Assembly (NCBI RefSeq): GCF_002999235.1
Contig: NZ_CP027236.1
Coordinates: 434,001 to 498,000 of the forward strand
Source of the DNA: Actinomyces sp. oral taxon 897
Lineage (GTDB): Bacteria > Actinomycetota > Actinomycetes > Actinomycetales > Actinomycetaceae
DNA: 64,000 nt
Direction: 5' to 3'
Shown here piece by piece: positions 33,295 to 42,011 of this stretch. Position 1 is the first letter of the stretch; every line of letters begins with the position of its first letter. The position numbers and the translations under genes were made by a program. Under the pieces are notes generated by a model. That model had not been told where the DNA came from. It made no database searches and saw only the letters and a program-made list of their open reading frames with translations.

Positions 33295-34738
33295 GCTACC
33301 TGCCGCCCCGTCCCGGCCACTGCGCGTCCTGCTCGCGGGTGGCGGCACGGCGGGGCACGTCAACCCCCTGCTGGCCACCGCCCACGCCCTGCGTGACCCC
33401 GCCCTGGGCGGGCACCCGGACACCCAGGTCCTGGTCCTGGGCACCGCCGAGGGGCTGGAGGCCGACCTCGTCCCCGCCGCCGGGCTGGAGCTGGCCCTGG
33501 TCCCCAGGGTCCCCATGCCCCGGCGTCCCTCGGTGGACCTGCTGCGCCTGCCCTCCCGCCTCAACCGGGCGGTCGCCGCCGCGGCCGAGGCCATCGGGCG
33601 TCTGGGGGCCGACGTGGTGGTGGGGTTCGGTGGCTACGTCTCCACCCCCGCCTACCTGGCTGCCCGTAAGGCCCGTGTCCCGGTGGTCATCCACGAGCAG
33701 AACGCCCGTCCCGGCCTGGCCAACCGGCTGGGGGCCTCCTGGGCCGCCTCGGTGGGTCTGACCTTCGCCTCCACGCCCTTGCGCTCCGCCCACGGCCGCA
33801 CCGAGGTGACCGGCCTGCCGCTGCGTCCGGCCGTGGCCGACCTGGTCGCCCAGCGCGCCACCCCCCAGGGCGAGCGTACCGCCCGGCTCCAGGGGGCCGC
33901 CGCCCTGGGGCTGGACCCCCAGGCCCCGACCCTCCTGATCACGGGCGGCTCCCTGGGTGCCCAGCACCTCAACGAGGTCGTGGGCGCCGCCCTGGCCAGC
34001 CTCCCTGAGCGGCTCCAGGTCCTCCACCTCACCGGCCGGGGTAAGGACGCGCCGGTGAGGGCCGCCCTGGAGGACGCCCTGGATAACGGGGCCCCGCAGA
34101 GCCTGCGTACGCGCTACCACGTCCTGGACTACCTGACCGCCATGGAGCAGGCCTACGCCTGCGCCGACGGCGTGCTGTGCCGCTCCGGGGCGGGGACGGT
34201 GGCGGAGCTGACCGCCCTGGGCCTGCCCGCCCTGTACGTGCCGCTGCCGGTGGGCAATGGTGAGCAGCGTCTCAACGCCGCGGACGTCATTGCCGCCCAC
34301 GGGGGCGTGCTGCGCTCCGACGGCGACCTGGCCGCCTCCGACGTGCTGGACTTCGCCACCCTCCTGACCGACGTCCGCAGGCGCCAGGAGATGGCCCGAG
34401 CCGCCGCCACCACCGGGGTGCCCGACGGCGCCGCGCGCCTGACCGCGCTGGTGACCGCCACCGTCCTGGCCCCCGGGCAGGATCCGGACGGGGCGGCAGA
34501 CGCTGCCGGACCGGACGCCCTCGGGCCGGACCTTGAGGACCCGGGCGCCGAGGACCCGGACCTTGAGGACCTGGGCGCCAGCGGGCCGGTGGCCCCGCAG
34601 GCCCCTACCACCCGGCCGGCGTCGGGCACCGCGCCCCGCACGTGGACCGGCCTCTCCGGGGGCGGGGCGGGGGGCGGCCCCCTCTACGACCCAGACACCG
34701 ACCCTACGAGCACGGCGAGGACCACGGATCATGACTGA
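33287..34738 (+). CDS. murG: UDP-GlcNAc:lipid I GlcNAc transferase MurG
   Basis: 483 residues, about 100 longer than typical. Adds GlcNAc to lipid I, producing lipid II at the inner face of the membrane. GT-B fold motifs: LLAGGGTAGHVNPLL (about 14-28), VIHEQNARPGLANR, TGGSLGAQHLNEVV and CRSGAGTVAELTALGLPAL. The extra C-terminal 90 residues are an acidic Gly/Pro/Asp-rich tail with an imperfect 30-bp DNA repeat (PDLEDPGAEDPDLEDLGA), probably disordered. The start is the GTG after AAGGAGG, inside the end of ftsW. Its stop overlaps the murC start by eight bases. Confidence 0.94.
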   Translation: MSELPAAPSRPLRVLLAGGGTAGHVNPLLATAHALRDPALGGHPDTQVLVLGTAEGLEADLVPAAGLELALVPRVPMPRRPSVDLLRLPSRLNRAVAAAAEAIGRLGADVVVGFGGYVSTPAYLAARKARVPVVIHEQNARPGLANRLGASWAASVGLTFASTPLRSAHGRTEVTGLPLRPAVADLVAQRATPQGERTARLQGAAALGLDPQAPTLLITGGSLGAQHLNEVVGAALASLPERLQVLHLTGRGKDAPVRAALEDALDNGAPQSLRTRYHVLDYLTAMEQAYACADGVLCRSGAGTVAELTALGLPALYVPLPVGNGEQRLNAADVIAAHGGVLRSDGDLAASDVLDFATLLTDVRRRQEMARAAATTGVPDGAARLTALVTATVLAPGQDPDGAADAAGPDALGPDLEDPGAEDPDLEDLGASGPVAPQAPTTRPASGTAPRTWTGLSGGGAGGGPLYDPDTDPTSTARTTDHD

Positions 34739-36215
34739 GAGCAACCGGGACCGGGGGGCGGGCGCCGCGGCGCTGGACGGGCAGGCCTTCCACCTCATTG
34801 GCGTGGGGGGCGCCGGGATGAGCGTGGTCGCCCAGCTGCTGGCGGAGCGCGGCGCCACCGTCACCGGCTCGGACGCCCACGACGGGCCCGCCCTGGAGCA
34901 CCTGCGTGACCTGGGGCTGGGGGTGTACGTCGGCCACGACCCCGCCCGCGTCCCGCCGCGGGCCACGGTGGTGGTCTCTAGCGCGATCAGGGCCTCCAAC
35001 CCCGAGCTCCTGGCCGCCCGGGCGGCCAGGGCCAGGGTCGTGCACCGCTCCCAGGCCCTGGCCCTGGCGGCCCAGGGACGCGACCTGGTGGCGGTGGCCG
35101 GCGCCCACGGCAAGACGACCACCTCCTCCATGCTGGCCCAGGCGCTGCGCCGCCTGGGCCAGGACCCGTCCTTCGCCGTCGGCGGGGTCGTCAGGGACCT
35201 GGGGACCGGGGCGCACCTGGGCGGCGGAGCCGTCTTCGTGGCCGAGGCTGACGAGTCCGACCGCTCCTTCCTCAACTACAGCCCCCGGGTGGAGGTCATT
35301 ACCAACGTCGAGCCCGACCACCTGGACACCTACGGCACGGCGGAGGCCTTTGAGGCCGCCTTCCTCGACTTCGCCCACTGCCTGGTCCCCGGCGGCCTCC
35401 TGGTAGCCTGCGCCGACGACCCCGGTTCCCTGCGCCTGGCGCTGACCGCCGCCGAGGAGGGGCTGCGGGTGGCCACCTACGGCACCACCGGGGTCGCCAG
35501 CCTGCCGGCTGGCTCCCTGGTGGAGTCCCACGTCCACCTGGAGGTCACCGGGCGGCACGCGCAGGGCACCCAGGCCGTCCTGACCCGCACGGTCATGTCC
35601 GACGGCGGCCTGTCCACCTCCGTACCCGTGCACCTGGACCTGGGCGCACCGGGGGACCACGTGGCCCTCGACGCCGCCGGGGCCTGGGCGGCCGGGCTGG
35701 AGGTCGGTGCCGACCCCGAGGCCATGGCCCGGGCCCTGGCGTGCTTCGGCGGTGCCGGGCGCCGTTTCGAGGCGCGGGGGGAGGGCGACGGCGTGCGCGT
35801 CGTGGACGACTACGCCCACCACCCCACCGAGATCCGGGCGCTGCTCGAGGCCGCCCGCCAGGTCGTGGCGCCGGGGGGGCGGGTCCTGGTCCTCTTCCAG
35901 CCCCACCTGTTCTCCCGCACCCAGGCCTTTGCCGACCGCTTCGCCGCCGCCCTGGACCAGGCCGACGAGGTCATTGTGACCGGCGTCTACCCGGCCCGTG
36001 AGAACCAGTCCGACTTCCCGCAGGTCACGGGCGCCATGATCACCGACCGCATGCGCGCGGGCCGCTACGTGGCCGACCGGGAGCAGGCCGCGCACGCGGC
36101 GGCCGCCGCCGCCCGCCCCGGTGACCTGCTGCTGACCGTGGGGGCCGGGGACGTCACCGAGCTGGCTGACGTGGTCCTGGAGGACCTGCGCCGTCGTGGG
36201 GACGGGGCGTCGTGA
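34731..36215 (+). CDS. murC: UDP-MurNAc:L-alanine ligase MurC
   Basis: 494 residues. First amino-acid-adding step of the wall precursor. N-terminal domain HLIGVGGAGMSVVAQLLAERG, ATPase loop VAGAHGKTTTSSMLA, NVEPDHLDTYGTAEAF, and C-terminal VVDDYAHHPTEI and LFQPHLFSRT, all MurC-specific. ATG lies eight bases inside murG, giving tight coupling. A GTGA overlap links it to ftsQ. murB and ddl, often next to murC elsewhere, are not in this cluster. Confidence 0.96.
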   Translation: MTESNRDRGAGAAALDGQAFHLIGVGGAGMSVVAQLLAERGATVTGSDAHDGPALEHLRDLGLGVYVGHDPARVPPRATVVVSSAIRASNPELLAARAARARVVHRSQALALAAQGRDLVAVAGAHGKTTTSSMLAQALRRLGQDPSFAVGGVVRDLGTGAHLGGGAVFVAEADESDRSFLNYSPRVEVITNVEPDHLDTYGTAEAFEAAFLDFAHCLVPGGLLVACADDPGSLRLALTAAEEGLRVATYGTTGVASLPAGSLVESHVHLEVTGRHAQGTQAVLTRTVMSDGGLSTSVPVHLDLGAPGDHVALDAAGAWAAGLEVGADPEAMARALACFGGAGRRFEARGEGDGVRVVDDYAHHPTEIRALLEAARQVVAPGGRVLVLFQPHLFSRTQAFADRFAAALDQADEVIVTGVYPARENQSDFPQVTGAMITDRMRAGRYVADREQAAHAAAAAARPGDLLLTVGAGDVTELADVVLEDLRRRGDGAS

Positions 36216-37117
36216 GGCACCGGCGTCCCCGCGCCCCGGGCCCCTCCTCGCGAGAGGAGGGGCAGGCCGACCAGCCCGCCACGGGGCGCGGTGAGCTGGA
36301 GGTCCTGGGACGCTCCCCGTCCGGGGAGCTCGCGCCGGCGGGGGAGCGGGTGGTCTCCACCGGTCTGGCCGACCGCCTGGAGGAGCGGCGCCGGGCGGTG
36401 CGCTCCCTGCGCCGCAGGCGGCTGGTGACCACCCTGGCCGTGGTGGCCGTGGTGGCGGTCCTGGTGTGGATCCCCCTGTTCTCGCCGTTGTTCTCCCTGC
36501 ACGCCGACGACATCCACGTCTCGGGCGCCGACTCCACGGTGAGCGTCCAGGACGTCCGCCAGGCCCTGGCCCCCCAGATGGGGCAGTCCCTGGTGTCCCT
36601 GAACCTGGAGGAGATGGGCCACGAGGTGACTGACGCCCTGGTGCGGGTGCGCTCGGTGCGGGTCACCCGCAACTGGCCCCGGGGGGTGGACGTGGCGCTG
36701 ACCCTGCGCGTCCCGGTGGCGGTCCGGCAGGTGGAGGGCGGCTACGAGCTCCTGGACGGTGACGCCGTCGTCCTGGGGACGGTGGGTGAGGCGCCCGCGG
36801 GCCTGGCCACGATCGTCACCCCGCAGGGGGAGTCCCTCACCGGGGAGCAGGTCAGTGCCGTGGCGGTGGCCATAGGCGCCCTGGACCCCGCCGTGCGCGC
36901 CCAGGTCGTCTCGGGGACGGCCTCGGCCACCGGGCAGGTGTCGCTGAGCCTGGCCAGCGGGTCCACCGTGGTCTGGGGCGACACCACGGACCTGGCGCTC
37001 AAGGCCAGGGTGCTCACCCAGCTGCTGGGTGCCCGCAGCGCCAGCGTCTACGACGTCTCGGCCCCGCGCTCGCCGGTGACCGCGGGGGAGGCGACGCCCA
37101 CGCCCACGGCCCCGTGA
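36212..37117 (+). CDS. ftsQ: Cell-division protein FtsQ
   Basis: 301 residues, bitopic. An Arg-rich cytoplasmic tail (about 70 residues) precedes one helix (LVTTLAVVAVVAVLVWIPLF). The POTRA domain begins right after (HADDIHVSGADSTVSVQDVRQAL), then the FtsQ domain (VRSVRVTRNWPRGVDVALTLRVPVA and VVWGDTTDLALKARVLTQLL). It recruits FtsL and FtsW/FtsI. Overlaps murC (GTGA). The last dcw gene before the ftsZ promoter region. Confidence 0.9.
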   Translation: MRHRRPRAPGPSSREEGQADQPATGRGELEVLGRSPSGELAPAGERVVSTGLADRLEERRRAVRSLRRRRLVTTLAVVAVVAVLVWIPLFSPLFSLHADDIHVSGADSTVSVQDVRQALAPQMGQSLVSLNLEEMGHEVTDALVRVRSVRVTRNWPRGVDVALTLRVPVAVRQVEGGYELLDGDAVVLGTVGEAPAGLATIVTPQGESLTGEQVSAVAVAIGALDPAVRAQVVSGTASATGQVSLSLASGSTVVWGDTTDLALKARVLTQLLGARSASVYDVSAPRSPVTAGEATPTPTAP

Positions 37118-37192
37118 CCGCTGCCGGCTACCGGGTCGCCTGCCCCGGGCCGCTGGTCCCGGTCCTGGGGCCCGGGGGCGCCCGGGTGGGAA

Positions 37193-37230
37193 ATTTGCCC
37201 TCACAGGTGGTGAAACACGCCGGGGCAAAT
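37193..37230. promoter_or_regulatory. Spaced inverted repeat upstream of ftsZ
   Basis: ATTTGCCC and GGGCAAAT form a perfect 8-bp inverted repeat separated by 22 bases, in the ftsQ-ftsZ gap. The AT-containing arms are unusual in this genome. It could be an operator read by a dimeric regulator, or a weak ftsQ terminator. Confidence 0.45.
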
Positions 37231-37260
37231 GCGGACCACATCCTGCCTGGGCTCATAACG

Positions 37261-37290
37261 TTGACCTCGTCATCAACACAATGACATAAG
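37261..37290 (+). promoter_or_regulatory. Candidate ftsZ promoter
   Basis: TTGACC (37261-37266) and CATAAG (37285-37290) with 18-bp spacing, in the AT-richest stretch of the gap. Transcription would begin close to 37297, at the foot of an inverted repeat. Confidence 0.5.
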
Positions 37291-37296
37291 TATCAA

Positions 37297-37322
37297 CCTC
37301 AACCTCAGGTTCAAGGTTGAGG
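37297..37322 (+). promoter_or_regulatory. Stem-loop at the predicted 5' end of ftsZ mRNA
   Basis: CCTCAACCT and AGGTTGAGG pair perfectly (9 bp) around the loop CAGGTTCA. A competing pairing, AACCT-C-AGGTT, shares the same bases, so two alternative folds exist. It lies about 48 bases before the ftsZ start. Confidence 0.5.
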
Positions 37323-37369
37323 GCAACCGGGGGAGCTCCAGTGGCTCTCAACTCGCTCGGAGGCACACA

Positions 37370-38734
37370 GTGGCGGAATCTCAGCACTACCAGGCAGTCA
37401 TCAAGGTGGTGGGCGTCGGCGGCGGTGGCGTCAACGCCGTCAACCGCATGATCGAGGCCGGTCTGCGTGGCGTCGAGTTCATTGCCGTGAACACGGACGC
37501 TCAGGCCCTCCTCATGTCCGACGCCGACACCAAGCTCGACATCGGCCGCGACCTGACCCGTGGCCTGGGTGCCGGGGCCGACCCCAGCATCGGGCGCAAG
37601 GCGGCCGAGGACCACCAGGACGACATCCGCGAGTCCCTGGACGGGGCCGACATGGTCTTCGTCACCGCTGGTGAGGGCGGTGGCACCGGTACCGGGGCGG
37701 CCCCCGTCGTGGCCCACGTGGCCCGTGAGCTCGGCGCCCTGACCATCGGGGTGGTGACCCGCCCCTTTGCCTTCGAGGGCCGTCGTCGCGCCAACCAGGC
37801 CGAGAGCGGCGTGGCCAACCTCCGCGAGGAGGTGGACACCCTTATTGTCATCCCCAACGACCGCCTTCTCCAGATCGCGGACCGCAATATCTCGGTGGTG
37901 GACGCCTTCAAGCAGGCCGACCAGGTCCTCCTCCAAGGTGTCCAGGGCATTACCGAGCTCATCACCACCCCCGGGTTGATCAATGTCGACTTCAACGACG
38001 TGAAGTCCGTTATGCAGGACGCCGGCAGCGCCCTCATGGGCATCGGCTCGGCCACGGGCGAGGACCGCGCCCTGACCGCCACCGAGCAGGCCATTGCCTC
38101 CCCGCTGCTGGAGACCTCCATCGAGGGCGCCCACGGCGTCCTGCTGTTCTTCCAGGGCGGCTCCGACCTGGGCCTGTTCGAGATCAGCAACGCCGCCGAG
38201 CTGGTCCGTGAGGCCGTCCACCCCGAGGCCAATATCATCTTCGGCAACGTGGTCGACGGCGCCCTGGGCGACGAGGTCCGCGTGACGGTCATCGCCGCCG
38301 GCTTCGACGACGACTCCCAGGTGGCCCGTCCCGAGAGCGCCGCCGCCCGCCCGCCCGCCACCACCCGCCAGGCCGTCACCAGCCGCCAGGCCGTCACCAG
38401 CCGCCAGGCCCCGGCCCCCCGCCCGGTGATGGGCAACCAGGCACCGACCGCCTCGGTGCACAGGCTCCACCAGGCCTCCGAGACCCAGGCACGCGGCGTC
38501 CACGCCGTCCAGAACCCGGTCACCCGCCCGGTGGTGGTACCGCCGCCCAACTCCTACCAGCCGAGGTCGGCCTCGCCGGTGGCCTCCGCCCCCACCACCA
38601 GCGAGATCCCCCCCTACGCCGACGTGCCCTGGACGGCCGCGGCCCGCTCCGGGCCGGAACTGGACGTGCCCCCCACCATCGGGTCGGAGGACTCCGACAA
38701 CGACAACCTGGACCTGCCGGACTTCCTGCGCTGA
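37370..38734 (+). CDS. ftsZ: Cell-division GTPase FtsZ
   Basis: 454 residues. Tubulin-like GTPase that forms the Z ring. [15 protein letters not shown] near the start, the GTP-binding signature GGGTGTG in [15 protein letters not shown], the synergy-loop region [11 protein letters not shown], then a long linker. The linker contains six-residue repeats (VTSRQA twice, from an 18-bp DNA duplication at 38374-38409). The C-terminal peptide LDLPDFLR matches the conserved SepF-binding tail. GTG with GGAGG six bases upstream. It has its own promoter region, as is usual where FtsZ levels are regulated apart from the mur genes. Confidence 0.97.
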   Translation: MAESQHYQAVIKVVGVGGGGVNAVNRMIEAGLRGVEFIAVNTDAQALLMSDADTKLDIGRDLTRGLGAGADPSIGRKAAEDHQDDIRESLDGADMVFVTAGEGGGTGTGAAPVVAHVARELGALTIGVVTRPFAFEGRRRANQAESGVANLREEVDTLIVIPNDRLLQIADRNISVVDAFKQADQVLLQGVQGITELITTPGLINVDFNDVKSVMQDAGSALMGIGSATGEDRALTATEQAIASPLLETSIEGAHGVLLFFQGGSDLGLFEISNAAELVREAVHPEANIIFGNVVDGALGDEVRVTVIAAGFDDDSQVARPESAAARPPATTRQAVTSRQAVTSRQAPAPRPVMGNQAPTASVHRLHQASETQARGVHAVQNPVTRPVVVPPPNSYQPRSASPVASAPTTSEIPPYADVPWTAAARSGPELDVPPTIGSEDSDNDNLDLPDFLR

Positions 38735-38736
38735 GC

Positions 38737-39486
38737 ATGACCGTCCCCGACCTGGTCGAGGTCAGCCTCGGTCCTGGTGCCCGTGGTGTCTTCACCACCA
38801 CGGGCACCGCCCTCGGGCGCGCCCAGGCGCCTGCCGCCGCGGGCGACCCGGGCTTCAACCTGGCCGCCCACGTGGGTGACGACCCCGACCGTGTGGCCGC
38901 GCGCCGGCGCGAGCTGGAGGAGGCGCTCGGGACGCGGGTGGCCTGGATGCGCCAGGTCCACTCCACGGTCGTCGCCCCCGCCGCCCCGGGGCAGGAGCCC
39001 ACCGCGGACGCCCTGGTGGCCGACCTGCGTGGCCGCGGGCCGCTGGCCGCGGGCGTCCTCACCGCCGACTGCGTGCCCCTCCTGCTGGCCTCGGCCGACG
39101 GGCGGCTGCTGGCGGCCGTCCACGCCGGGCGGCGCGGCATGTGCGAGGGCGTCGTGGACGCGGCCCTGGGTGAGATGGCGCGCTTGGGCGCGGCCGTCCC
39201 GGACATCCTGGCCGCCCTCGGCCCCTCGATCTGCGGGGCGTGCTACGAGGTCCCCGAGGCGATGCGCGCCCAGGTGGCCGCCCGCGAGCCGGACTGCGCC
39301 AGCCGGACCCGGTGGGGCACCCCCGCCATTGACGTCGCCGCGGGGGTCCGTGCGCAGCTACGACGTGCAGGAGTGAGGCATATTACAGATGTGAGTATAT
39401 GCACGTATGAGGACGAGCGCTTCTACTCCTACCGCCGGCAGGGGGACGTCGGACGCCTGGGAGGCGTTGTTCTGCCCGTGTTCTGA
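38737..39486 (+). CDS. pgeF: Peptidoglycan editing factor PgeF (laccase-domain, YfiH family)
   Basis: 249 residues. PgeF (YfiH) is a multicopper-oxidase-like fold that binds zinc; in E. coli it removes L-Ser-containing muropeptide errors. Metal ligands are visible: His in MRQVHSTVV, Cys in TADCVPLLL and His in [21 protein letters not shown] is also typical. It starts two bases after ftsZ, a conserved arrangement in actinobacteria. Near the 3' end about 45 bases are strikingly AT-rich with rare codons ([11 protein letters not shown]), unlike the rest of the gene. Confidence 0.9.
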   Translation: MTVPDLVEVSLGPGARGVFTTTGTALGRAQAPAAAGDPGFNLAAHVGDDPDRVAARRRELEEALGTRVAWMRQVHSTVVAPAAPGQEPTADALVADLRGRGPLAAGVLTADCVPLLLASADGRLLAAVHAGRRGMCEGVVDAALGEMARLGAAVPDILAALGPSICGACYEVPEAMRAQVAAREPDCASRTRWGTPAIDVAAGVRAQLRRAGVRHITDVSICTYEDERFYSYRRQGDVGRLGGVVLPVF

Positions 39487-39524
39487 GCCGATTTCCCCGG
39501 TCCCGGGCCCGGGGGCCGGGAGGG

Positions 39525-39543
39525 CCGCGGGGGCGCCCCGCGG
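39525..39543. terminator. Hairpin in the pgeF-sepF gap
   Basis: CCGCGGGG-GCG-CCCCGCGG, a perfect 8-bp stem with a 3-base loop, 38 bases after pgeF. No T-run. It may end or attenuate the ftsZ-pgeF transcript. Confidence 0.4.
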
Positions 39544-39659
39544 CGCCCGCGGGCAGCGTGTGCGAGACACGCCGGGCTCAATCGACCTCGCGGGCCCCCC
39601 GGCCAGCTACGGTCAGGGCGTTCGGTTGCACCGGAGCCGGACGGACAAGGAGCACACCC

Positions 39660-40109
39660 ATGAGCGCCAGCGCCCTGCGCAAGGTATCAACCTTTCTCGG
39701 CATGGCCGAGCAGCCCGACGAGGCCACCTACGCGGAGTCCTACGCGGCCGAGGCCCCCATGGACTACGAGGACGTGACCCCCTACGAGGAAGATGTCGAG
39801 GAGGAGATGGAGGAGCCTGTTCCTGCCGACCTTCGCCGGATCGTCACCGTGCACCCCTCTACCTACAACGAGGCCCGTGTCATCGGTGAGTCCTTCCGTG
39901 ACGGCGTCCCCGTCATTGTGAACCTCAGCAACATGAGCGAGTCCGACGCCCGCCGCATGGTGGACTTCTCCGCCGGCCTGGTCTTCGGTCTGCACGGCGC
40001 CATCGAGCGGGTCACGCCCCGCGTCTTCCTGCTGACGCCCATCTCAGTGTCGATCGACGACGGGGAGGCCGCTACCACCACGCACAGCCGCTTCTTCAAC
40101 CAGGGCTGA
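39660..40109 (+). CDS. sepF: Cell-division protein SepF
   Basis: 149 residues. Membrane anchor of the Z ring in Gram-positives lacking FtsA. The N-terminal amphipathic segment ([15 protein letters not shown]) is for membrane binding. An acidic linker ([18 protein letters not shown]) follows, then the DUF552 core from residue 60 ([55 protein letters not shown]). ATG with AAGGAG eight bases upstream. It is the expected binding partner of the FtsZ C-terminal peptide. It starts after a 173-base gap with a hairpin. Confidence 0.95.
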   Translation: MSASALRKVSTFLGMAEQPDEATYAESYAAEAPMDYEDVTPYEEDVEEEMEEPVPADLRRIVTVHPSTYNEARVIGESFRDGVPVIVNLSNMSESDARRMVDFSAGLVFGLHGAIERVTPRVFLLTPISVSIDDGEAATTTHSRFFNQG

Positions 40110-40119
40110 GGCCGTCTCG

Positions 40120-40419
40120 GTGAGCAGCTCCCTGAGCCAGGTCGTCTGGATCGTCTGGTGCCTGCTGAGCCTCTACCTTCTCGTCCTCCTGGTCCGGGTG
40201 GTCCTGGACTGGGTCCGGTTCTTCGCCCGCTCCTGGCGACCACGCGGGGTGGTCCTGGTCCTGGCCAACCTCGTCTACTGGCTGACGGACCCGCCCTTAC
40301 GCTGGCTGCGGAGGGCGCTGCCGGTCCTCCGGCTGGGAGCCATGGGCATCGACCTCGGCTTCATCGTACTTTTCCTTGGAATCATGCTGATTCAGGAGGC
40401 TCTCCTGGCACTTGTCTGA
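40120..40419 (+). CDS. YggT-family membrane protein
   Basis: 99 residues with two membrane helices, at about 7-28 and 75-97. DWVRFFARSW and YWLTDPPLRWLRRALP are the family's conserved loop (normally W..DP...PIRRxIP). YggT proteins lie between sepF and divIVA in nearly all actinobacteria; the role is unclear but linked to envelope and division. GTG start, ten bases after sepF. Confidence 0.9.
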   Translation: MSSSLSQVVWIVWCLLSLYLLVLLVRVVLDWVRFFARSWRPRGVVLVLANLVYWLTDPPLRWLRRALPVLRLGAMGIDLGFIVLFLGIMLIQEALLALV

Positions 40420-40560
40420 GGTGCCGGGAGTCTGTGCGCGGCGTGATGTACGCCATCCGAGGTGGCCGACTGGCAGGTTTCCGGTACGCTGTGACCAGAG
40501 TGACCGGTTCTTCACCGGTGCTCGTGTACCCTGTTCCGTGACGACACCGAGGTGACGACT

Positions 40561-41154
40561 ATGGCGCTGCTGACCGCAGACGACGTCCTCAACAAGAAGT
40601 TCCAGGCCACCAAGTTCCGCGAGGGCTACGAGCAGGACGAGGTTGACGAGTTCCTCGACGAGGTCGTGGAGGCCATGCGGCAGCTGGAGGCCGAGAACAT
40701 CGACCTCAAGGCCCGTCTAGAGGCTGCCAACCGCCGCGTTGCGGAGTTCGGTGAGGGCGGCCCCTCCACCGTGGTCCCCGTGGTGGAGGAGCACCGGGTG
40801 GCCCCCGTCGCCCCCGCCCTGACCGTGGACTCCCCCGAGCAGGAGCCCTCTGCGGCCTCGGGCATGCTCGAGCTGGCTCAACGCCTGCACGACGAGCACG
40901 TGGCCAACGGCAAGGCCGAGGGCGACCGCATTATCGCCGAGGCCCGCACCACCGGTGAGCAGATCGTGCGTGAGGCCGAGGACCAGCGCAACCGCACACT
41001 GGCTCAACTTGAGAAGGAGCGCTCGGGCCTGGAGCACAAGATCGACGAGCTCCGGCGCTTCGAGTCCGACTACCGCACACGCCTCAAGAGCTACCTCCAG
41101 AACCTGCTGTCCAACGTTGAGGACGGCAACCAAAACAGTGACCTTGGTATCTGA
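40561..41154 (+). CDS. wag31: Polar growth/septum-site protein Wag31 (DivIVA)
   Basis: 197 residues, mostly coiled coil. The N-terminal lipid-binding DivIVA domain reads ALLTADDVLNKKFQATKFREGYEQDEVDEFLDEVVEAM. A short coil follows, then a variable Pro/Val-rich linker (about residues 70-100), then a long second coil from about 105 to 190. In actinobacteria this protein marks the growing poles and recruits wall synthesis. The ATG at this position is preferred over a GTG three codons earlier because GAGGTG lies six to seven bases before it. Ends before a strong terminator hairpin. Confidence 0.95.
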   Translation: MALLTADDVLNKKFQATKFREGYEQDEVDEFLDEVVEAMRQLEAENIDLKARLEAANRRVAEFGEGGPSTVVPVVEEHRVAPVAPALTVDSPEQEPSAASGMLELAQRLHDEHVANGKAEGDRIIAEARTTGEQIVREAEDQRNRTLAQLEKERSGLEHKIDELRRFESDYRTRLKSYLQNLLSNVEDGNQNSDLGI

Positions 41155-41212
41155 GACGCACCTGGTGCGGCTGCGGACACCGTAGCCCACCGCGTGGTAC
41201 CAACCATGCTGT

Positions 41213-41250
41213 CCGTGAGGGCGGCGGCCCACCGGTCGCCGCCCTCACGG
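41213..41250 (+). terminator. Strong hairpin after wag31
   Basis: A 14-bp perfect stem, CCGTGAGGGCGGCG with CGCCGCCCTCACGG, and a 10-base loop, 59 bases after wag31 and 24 before lspA. No T-run follows, which is common for actinobacterial terminators. It likely ends the sepF-wag31 transcript. Confidence 0.7.
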
Positions 41251-41273
41251 CATAACCGCCCGGAAAGGATCTC

Positions 41274-42011
41274 ATGCCCACTCCTGCCCGTACCGGCCTG
41301 CCCGCACGGCCGTGGTCCCGCTCCGTCCTCATGGTGTGGCTCCTGGCCGCAGCCGTGATCCTGATCGACCAGCTCACCAAGGTGTGGGCCGTGGCGGCCC
41401 TCAGCGACGGCAGCCGGGTGCGCCTCCTGGGCTCCTGGCTGTCCCTGGTCCTGCTGCGCAACCCCGGGGCGGCCTTCTCCTTCGCCACGGGGCAGACGTG
41501 GCTCTTCGCCCTCATCGCCGTGGTGGTCTCCGGCATTGTCGTGTGGGTCAGCCGCCGCCTGGCCTCCACCTGGTGGGCCCTGGCCCTGGGGCTGGTACTG
41601 GGCGGGGCCGTGGGCAACCTGGTGGACCGGCTCGTACGCTCCCCGGGGTTCCTGCGGGGCCGGGTCATTGACTTCCTGGACTACGGCGGGCACTTCGTGG
41701 GCAATATCGCGGACATCGCCATTGTGGTCGCGGCCGGGATCGTGATGGTTCTCTCGATCCTGGGGGTCAACCTTGACGGGAGCCGCGTCGGTAAGCCCGC
41801 GGAGAACACCTCGTCGGACCAGGAGCCCGACCCGGACGCGGAGTCCGCCGAGGCAGAGGACACTGCCGAGGCAAGGGATCCTGCTGAGGTGAGAGACCCT
41901 GCTGAGGTGAGGGACGCCGCCCCGGTGGGGTCCTCCCCGGAGGCGGCACCGGGGGCCGACCCCGCCCCGGGGCGGGAGCCGGCACCGGGGGCCCCGGGGG
42001 CTGGTGCATGA
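41274..42011 (+). CDS. lspA: Lipoprotein signal peptidase (signal peptidase II)
   Basis: 245 residues, about 75 longer than typical. Four membrane helices. Catalytic aspartates are in GNLVDRL and in FVGNIADIAIV (NxxD), with VIDFLDY between. It cleaves prolipoproteins such as the DUF6318-like one in this window. The extra C-terminus is an acidic Ala/Glu/Pro tail with an 18-bp DNA repeat (PAEVRD twice). ATG start with GGAAAGGA. The stop overlaps the start of the pseudouridine synthase gene (ATGA). Confidence 0.94.
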   Translation: MPTPARTGLPARPWSRSVLMVWLLAAAVILIDQLTKVWAVAALSDGSRVRLLGSWLSLVLLRNPGAAFSFATGQTWLFALIAVVVSGIVVWVSRRLASTWWALALGLVLGGAVGNLVDRLVRSPGFLRGRVIDFLDYGGHFVGNIADIAIVVAAGIVMVLSILGVNLDGSRVGKPAENTSSDQEPDPDAESAEAEDTAEARDPAEVRDPAEVRDAAPVGSSPEAAPGADPAPGREPAPGAPGAGA

